NCBI GenBank assembly: GCA_000969725.1
Contig: JXSR01S072224.1
Length of the DNA stretch: 24,151 nucleotides
From: Ophiothrix spiculata
Taxonomy: Eukaryota; Echinodermata; Ophiuroidea; Amphilepidida; Ophiotrichidae
Strand: one strand, 5' to 3'
Of the stretch, positions 18,293 to 24,151 are shown in pieces. Both the position numbers and the translations under genes were made by a program. The notes under the pieces were generated by a model. That model worked only from the letters and a program-made list of their open reading frames with translations. It was not told where the DNA came from and did no database searches. Within the stretch, counting starts at the first letter, position 1, and the number at the start of each line of letters is the position of its first letter.

Positions 18293-21200
18293 CTGTTGAA
18301 AACAATGATGAGAAATAGGGATATTTTCATTTTAAAAATGCTCTTTGAAGAAATTTAACTTGGTATATTGTTATAATAATTTCTATTTCCCTTTTAGATC
18401 TAGATCAAGTGCATGAACTGAGAAAACAGTTTTAATTACCAATAGTTACCAATTCGAGATTTGTTATTCGAGTATTGATAGTGACCTACAATCAAGGAAA
18501 AAAGTCGTTGGAATGGTTGAGTTCTTTTGTGTCCATTCAACCGTTTATAGGAGTAGCAATTGCAGCAAGTGATGATGTTCAAGTCAAATGTGCAAAGAAA
18601 ATATCCTCTCCTATACCACTCCCCTCCACCAACGTTTCAATGTTGGATAAAATAATGACATTTGTAATTGGACCAACATTGAGTGGGGGAGCGGGGGAAA
18701 CTTGAAAATCATTGAGACGTATAGCGAAATTTGCCAACACTTTTTTCCCTGATTGTAGTTTAACAGGAATATGTATAATATGGGAAATTATCATGCACTA
18801 AGTGTCATATCAGGTAAAGTGCAGCTGAGCCTGGTTGTAACACTGAGAGGACAATAAGTTTCCATATCATGCAAATGCTGAACCCAATACAAATGTATGA
18901 TACCACAAAGTCAAAATTATATAATTGGGTCATTTATTTATTTCACAAAAGTTGACAAAAAACAAATTTCTTTTAATAAATATTTCATTCAACTATGCAA
19001 GATACTGTGCATTCCTGTTGTAAAGTGCAGGGTTGTAATGACTCGACTCGAATGACTCGACTCGACTCGGACTCGGACATTTTGTGACTCGAGACTCGAC
19101 TCGAGTCACCTTCTCTGAATGACTCGACTCGACTTGAGACTCGATACCCTCTTGACTCGACTTGACTCGAGACTCGACATGGCCAAGACTTGAGACTTGA
19201 CTTATCGACTCGAGTCACAGCAATATATCCTATTATATGCATATTACAAAACACAGTTGAAAGTTTAGACTGCATTGATACAAACAGTCCTTTGACAAGA
19301 CTGTTAAATGGTTTCAAATTGATTGATAAGTAAACACGAATAAATGCAATGAATTCTTGATCTAACAAAAGTTATGGCCTTAACTGCTCCTTGTGTCAAT
19401 TGTTTGTGTCAATTGTTCATGACTTAATTAACAACCATAATGCTAACCACCACCAGAGAGATGCTACTTAAGTACTTATATTAGGCCTAAGTAGCATTTA
19501 CCACTAATCACTCACTTCCCTTCTCCACATGTTTGTTATGTGTAATTTTCCTAGATACCTATTAAAGGATTACACTGGAACAATGAAATTGTGATTGTAA
19601 TTGTTGTGCATTGTAGGTGACCAATTAATTATTGATCTTGAATTGCAGATTCCCTCAATTCTCACCAATTGGACCGCACCATTACTTTAAATAGGGATAT
19701 TACATGGTATAATTGATTTTTTCCAATAAATTACTCTACAATTTGTATTGAGGGATGAACAAAAGCATCCCCACAAGAATGTTAGTCCATTTTTGGCTAA
19801 TTGGGAATTTATTGATGATCCGGTCTAATATAGGCAGAGAAATAAGTAATCAGTGATATTGAAAAGAATGCATAAACAAACAAAAAACATGTCAGTATAT
19901 TATAGTACATGTTTTAAAAGAGTTTGTAGAGATACATGTATATTAAACGAGTTGGCCTGTGCTGATTCTTATGCATTATAAGTGTAAAAACGTCATGCCC
20001 AATTTGATTTAAAATCACATTTTGAGGACTTGACTCGACTTGACGGATAACCATAACTTGATTCGATCTCCTATCCTAAAGACTCGACTAGACTTGAGAC
20101 TTGAGATGTCATTGACTCGACTCGACTTGAGACTCGAATGTCCAGTGACTTGACTTGACTTGAGACTCGAGTCTATAGTGACTCGACTTGACTCGAGACT
20201 CGAGTCACTGGTGACTCGACTCGACTTGGGACTTGACTTGGTGACTCGACTACAAGTCTGGTAAAGTGTATCATTTCGGTGCATCCAGGGATCTGATATA
20301 ATGCATCTATACACACTCAGAATCAGATATAAAATCCATCTGATCACCATCTTTTTCAAATATGATCATAAACTCTCTTGTGCTAAGAAAATATCATACT
20401 CCTTAAAAGTAATTAGTTTCTCTATATTTAGTGAATTCTGACATGCGAATTTAAACAAAAATCATTTTCAGCATCAAAAATGCATACTGATACTAATAAA
20501 AAAATTGAAAATTCAACGAAGCTTACCCATTGCAGCCTCCTTGGTAATTTGGTTGTGCCTATCAGAAGCTTGTTTGATAAGGTTTCTCTTGTCCGCATTG
20601 CTGACCCCTGACCCATCCATGAATGCTTTAGAGCATTCCTTGGTTTCCTTGGTAGCTGATCTGATGGTCTCAGTGCGGCCGTGTCTGAAGGCAGCTGTAC
20701 TACAGGATTCATAGGTGCCTACAACTTTGCCACCTGACATTTTGTAAAAACCCATCTGTGAATAGTAAATAATATTGATATTAAAGTAGTGGATATCAAA
20801 AGTGATAAAAGGGAAATGGATTGGGGTAGGAGGGTAATGATGGCTTTTTATCAAATCTATTATTGAACCACAATAAAATATCAAAACCTTCAAACTAAAA
20901 ACTTTGGACAACTGTAGATGAATCCCTGCTTGTCTATTGAACATGGCCTACATAGACCACAACCCTGATATAGGGGGTGGTTGAGTCCCCCTTTCCAATT
21001 TTCTTAGGTTCTCCGTGAAGCTTTCTAAAGAATAAATTATCAACAGTTAATATTGGGTCTGATTTTACAAAATATAGTTTTCAGTTTAATATGAAAGATT
21101 ACCACTGAATATGAATATATGTTCTCATTCATCCAATTGTAATAAATATAAATGATAAGTAAATCAAATACTGGAACTTAGTTTTGCAACTATGACATGA

Positions 21201-24081
21201 CAGACGACTAGTGACACTTCGTGACGTCACTAACCGTCTGTCACATGATCATCCCTAGGAATCAGATGCCTGTTGAAGACCATTGGTTATGATCGCAGAG
21301 TTGCAAAAGTTAATTACAGTAATTGATTTATTTATCATTTATATTACCACTGAATTTGGTTACCACAATTAGATACATTATACTCAAATATCCAAAATGG
21401 AACATGTTTCAGCTGTAAAATTCCCAAAATTATTTAATATTTCAGTACCAAAATTAGTGAGATTCAAAGCTCATCTAACATTATACTTGTTTAAAATTGT
21501 TTATTTATCTGTTTATTTACTCACCTGAAAGGCTAACTGCATGATAGAATCTGGACTAACTTTGCACTTTTTCAAATAGTTCTTTCCAAATTTCGTATTC
21601 TGTTTAGTTTCTACACTTAGTGATCCAGTGGCAGCTTCATAATTCTTTTTAGCAGTTGTTATGCCTTCCTTTAAAGTGGGATCCAAATCCATTTGAAGCT
21701 ATGAAAATGAAAGGATAAGAGTAACAATGACAGTCACATAAAGCTAGGTAATGTATGGGTAATTTAGAAAAGTATTAGTTTACACTGATGGTGCTAATAT
21801 AGATTCAAACTTTCAAATGAGGAAAAAATATCACCTTAAAACAGACATAGTAGTGTTTTTTCACACTGTTAAAGTAGGTTTCATTGATTATGGTTTGTTG
21901 GACACAAAGTTATAGTGTTTTCATAACCATATTCAAATATCCACTTAACAACAGCAGTCAGTGCCAGTGGACTTGTGCACTAGGATAATAATTCATATTG
22001 CACATGCATGGGGAGAAATAAAAAGGTCAATTTAATGCACGGCTGATCAGTTAGAGCACGGGTCTCATAATACAGAGGTTGTGGGTTCAAGACCATTGCA
22101 CGGCAGTTTACGTCTCCTTGTTTCCTCAGACAAGAAACTTTACTCTAATTGCTCCATGGTTCGGGAGTCAAGTTAAGCCATTGGTCCCCTGTGTAAATGT
22201 TCCTTCGTGGAGCGCTGCTTACAGTGTATACCTGGCCTGGTGGTGAGTGTATGGTTAATGCACAGTATATCGTCAATAAATACACTCAGCAAAATGTTGA
22301 ACTCTTCTCCTTGATCCATAATTGATTTTTGATATAGAGTGTATACCAATATATGATCATAGACCTATCGAGTAACTGTTTCCAGTCAAAATATACATAC
22401 TATTGAAAAAAAAAAACATTACCTATTTAACTAGACCAGGTCCAAGACTTTCAATACCTGGGCTCTTGGGTAGATGAGTCGGAAAAGGATTTTCATGTAC
22501 GAAAAGCCCTCGCATGGAAAGCTTGTAACAAAATGCGCCTTCTCTGGAAATCCAATCTACCAGACTTGTTAAAGATCAGCTTCTTCCGTGCAGCCGTAGA
22601 AAGTATTCTGTTGTATGGCTCAGAAGGGTGGACACTGACAGAAAGACTTGAAGCCAGGTTAGATGGGTGCTACACCAGACTATTAATGATGGTTCAAAAC
22701 CTCAACTGGAGAGATCATCCTACCAGGGAGGTAATATACGGTGATTTACCAAAACTATCAGAAATAGTGAGAGGTCGCCGCCTAAACTTTGCTGCTCACT
22801 GTGCTAGACGGCTTGAGGAACCAGTGTCTGGACTAGTGTTCTGGACGCCCACCCAAGGGACACGTGCACAGGGAAGACCAAGGCTGACCTACCCAGTACT
22901 TCTTACACAGGATGCTGGCATTGATCAAAACGAACTTCTCAAACTCATGCTAAACAGACAGCAGTGGAGAAAATTCATCATGGCTTCCGACCGCGGTCGA
23001 CATAGATAGATAGATAGACCTATTTAACCAATTACAACAAATTATGTACAGATGCTTACCCTATTTACAAACTGTGAGGAGTCTATACTAGCAGGCACTG
23101 CTGATGGTGAGATAGCAGGTGTCTCTGTTGAGTGCTTGAATGTTTCATTGAAAAACCTGAGCATAGCCACTCCATCACCCCATGCGTGTTCAAAGTTACA
23201 AGCCATAAGGCCATTCTTGCAGATGATTAACTGGAAGGATTTATCAAACCACCTAAAGAAAGCAGACATTGAATGGGGATTTAGATCAAGTAGGTAAAGG
23301 GAAAGAATTGTGAAGTCAAAAGCAATACATTGAAACAAATATCTACACCATAAACATGTTAAGTGTTTTTATACTGCATTCTTAAGTGAACAATAGCTCA
23401 TGTGCAAGACTAATAGAAGTAAAAACCAATTATAAACGAGAGAGAGCTCTGAAAATGGTTTACAGCAGATTAGACATAACTAATTTAGTTTGCAAAGAGC
23501 AACATTTGCATGGTTTATTTAAAAGACCCTGCACGCAGTCAATAAAATTAATCAGTGTCGGTTCTGGTTATGGCCAATTAAATTCATCAAATAATTGGCA
23601 ATTGGGATTACCAATTAAATTGGCTTATCGATGCATCACTCATCTCAATGCATACCTGACCTTTGCAGGACGTCGCTCTTCCTCTGACATTTAAAAAGTG
23701 GTAAAATGATAAAAGGGAACCTATATTAAATTGATTATGTCCCTTTGTAAAAGAGCTGATAAAAAGTTTTTCTATAAAAGGGTCCGAGCATTTGGCACTC
23801 CACCCACCTATTAGTTGCATCCCCATATAACATATTCCTATTCATATCTTCAGGCTCTTCCGGCTGAGTATCATCTAAACACAAGCAATATACTGCTGTA
23901 TCAATATCATCCATAGCATCGACATTCTTGGCACTTATATTGACTAGCTTCTCTCTCAGCGATGCCCAGGTATCTCTATTCTCTGACGTGAGGTAGCCTA
24001 GTGGATATTCTACTGGGGGAGTGGTGTCATTCATGATGTACTGAAGATGTGCATGGATCTCTGCTGCAGGTTTGATGTTAC
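17970..24081 (-). CDS. CPT2: carnitine O-palmitoyltransferase 2, C-terminal part, 5 exons
   Basis: Minus-strand spliced gene, partial at its 5' end. Exons in transcript order are 24081-23808, 23252-23060, 21698-21525, 20755-20527 and 18292-17970. All have AG/GT borders with matching phases and give 396 residues plus TGA, against roughly 650 for full-length animal CPT2. CPT2 is a mitochondrial matrix enzyme on the inner membrane that moves long-chain acyl groups from carnitine to CoA for beta-oxidation. Seen: [37 protein letters not shown] (with the family's catalytic His), [46 protein letters not shown] and [16 protein letters not shown]. The gene looks intact here. The N terminus with the import signal is beyond the window. 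Other choline/carnitine acyltransferases fit less well. Confidence 0.97.
18486..18758. mobile_element. MITE-like element in CPT2 last intron
   Basis: CTACAATCAAGGAAAAAAGT at the left (from 18486) is mirrored at 18734-18758 (CCAACACTTTTTTCCCTGAT then TGTAG), giving arms of about 25 bp. An inner inverted pair CCAACGTTTCAATGTTGG is also present. No coding content or clear target duplication. Confidence 0.7.
19036..19217. repeat. GACTCGA minisatellite block 1
   Basis: Diverged units of about 33 bp built from TGACTCGACTCGACTTGAGA followed by CTCGAGTC, in the last CPT2 intron. Apparent minus-strand reading frames rich in Ser/Arg/Val are by-products of the repeat. Confidence 0.9.
19218..20025. other. 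spacer between two minisatellite blocks
   Basis: AT-rich intron sequence between the two GACTCGA blocks. It holds a 12-bp tandem TTGTGTCAATTG near 19390-19415 and a 10-bp-arm hairpin (ATGCTACTTA ... TAAGTAGCAT, 19461-19496). No gene recognised. Confidence 0.5.
20026..20262. repeat. GACTCGA minisatellite block 2
   Basis: Same unit and same orientation as the block at 19036-19217; at least five units are recognisable (starting near 20112, 20144, 20178, 20211 and 20240). Confidence 0.9.
20527..20755 (-). CDS. CPT2: CPT2 exon, YESCSTAAF block
   Basis: Acceptor CTATTCACAG before 20755 and donor GTAAGC (20521-20526 complement). Phase 0 start, ending one base into the Gly codon of AAMGQG. It contains [20 protein letters not shown] and [10 protein letters not shown], both strongly conserved in CPT2. 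Confidence 0.96.
21145..21345. repeat. 200-bp foldback element in CPT2 intron
   Basis: AATATAAATGATAAGTAAAT at the left is mirrored at 21326-21345, and pairing continues through TTTTGCAACT, ATGACA and GACAGACG to a centre near 21215. The centre contains TGACGTCA (21222-21229), a CRE-type palindrome. It looks like a small palindromic transposon relic. Confidence 0.8.
21525..21698 (-). CDS. CPT2: CPT2 exon
   Basis: Acceptor TTTTCATAG before 21698 and donor GTGAGT (21519-21524 complement). It is 174 nt, 58 codons, phase 0 at both ends: [20 protein letters not shown] ... [13 protein letters not shown]. The order and spacing match the CPT2 family between FVNR and the YES block. Confidence 0.94.
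21720..22035. other. CPT2 intron, nothing recognised
   Basis: AT-rich intron sequence between a CPT2 exon and the SINE. No signature seen. Confidence 0.45.
22036..22290 (+). repeat. tRNA-derived SINE (Met-like head)
   Basis: Plus-strand tRNA-like head TGCACGGCTGATCAGTTAGA with an anticodon-loop-like TCTCATAA and a B box GGTTCAAGACC (22084-22094, two differences from consensus), then a body of about 190 bp. It lies in a CPT2 intron, antisense to the gene. The 3' end is approximate. Confidence 0.6.
22432..23017 (+). mobile_element. 5'-truncated LINE with ATAG tail
   Basis: 586-bp non-LTR retrotransposon fragment in a CPT2 intron, antisense to the gene. It is open from its left end: [67 protein letters not shown] and a C-terminal MASDRGRHR, then the stop and an ATAG repeat. 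Exact 11-bp target duplication ACCTATTTAAC at 22421-22431 and 23018-23028. Only the end of the RT and its C-terminal domain remain, without YADD. Related to, but clearly diverged from, the LINE at 4300-5415. Confidence 0.95.
23060..23252 (-). CDS. CPT2: CPT2 exon with catalytic histidine
   Basis: Acceptor TTTCTTTAG before 23252 and donor GTAAGC (23054-23059 complement). It completes the Arg codon, then [14 protein letters not shown] and [17 protein letters not shown]. The His of FEHAWGDG corresponds to the general-base histidine of the family. It ends DSSQFVNR at phase 0. Confidence 0.96.
23253..23807. other. CPT2 intron, nothing recognised
   Basis: AT-rich intron. CCAATTAAATT occurs twice near 23574 and 23611, the second as part of CCAATTAAATTGG. 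Nothing else seen. Confidence 0.45.
23808..24081 (-). CDS. CPT2: CPT2 exon (most 5' in window)
   Basis: Minus-strand acceptor TTCTCTATAG before 24081 and donor GTGGGT (23802-23807 complement). It starts with two bases completing a Gly codon and reads [37 protein letters not shown], a CLCLDD block and LYGDATNR. It ends two bases into the Arg codon. Confidence 0.95.
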
Positions 24082-24151
24082 CTATAGAGAATGACACACC
24101 ATTTTTAAAATCATTATTTATTGATACTTATATATGCATAAAAGGACAAAA

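Noticed and set aside
18985..19368. Minus-strand reading frame rich in SSRVES repeats
   Set aside because: It is a by-product of the GACTCGA minisatellite; no start context or conserved protein. The same applies to 20015-20359.

Overview
This window is genomic DNA from an animal, most likely a marine invertebrate deuterostome (echinoderm, hemichordate or amphioxus type). The evidence is spliced genes with GT/AG introns, AT-rich introns, two recognisable metazoan genes, tRNA-derived SINEs, 5'-truncated LINEs and many small inverted-repeat transposons. I cannot name the species. There is no bacterial gene organisation.

Left part (1-9609): the 3' half of a plus-strand gene, read as CFAP20DC (C3orf67 family). 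Eight exons join in frame through GT/AG sites: 1058-1186, 1638-2315, 2596-2759, 3682-4203, 5982-6209, 6932-7014, 7190-7314 and 9458-9609. They give 692 residues plus a stop. The N-terminal CFAP20 domain would lie upstream of the window. The first 1 kb holds a 292-bp-period direct repeat, a tRNA-like SINE and an array rich in AGGTCA. Introns hold a LINE fragment, a SINE and three inverted-repeat elements.

Middle (9610-17969): a gene-poor convergent intergenic region. It starts with decayed tandem copies of the CFAP20DC terminal coding segment. After that come mobile-element remains: a ~1-kb long-inverted-repeat element, a SINE, a TA-flanked near-perfect palindrome, a pair of nested MITEs and a probable reverse-transcriptase relic.

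Right part (17970-24081): the 3' part of a minus-strand gene, clearly CPT2 (mitochondrial carnitine O-palmitoyltransferase 2). Five exons join in frame and give the C-terminal 396 residues with the catalytic-region motifs. Its introns hold a second LINE fragment, a SINE, foldback elements and two blocks of a GACTCGA-rich minisatellite.

The two genes are convergent (tail to tail) and nothing in the sequence links their functions. I found no evidence for a new multi-gene system. The more unusual observations are the decayed 3' copies of the CFAP20DC end, a duplicated and dead CFAP20DC exon, the nested MITE pair with a clean 3-bp target duplication, and two LINE insertions with exact target duplications, both antisense to their host genes.
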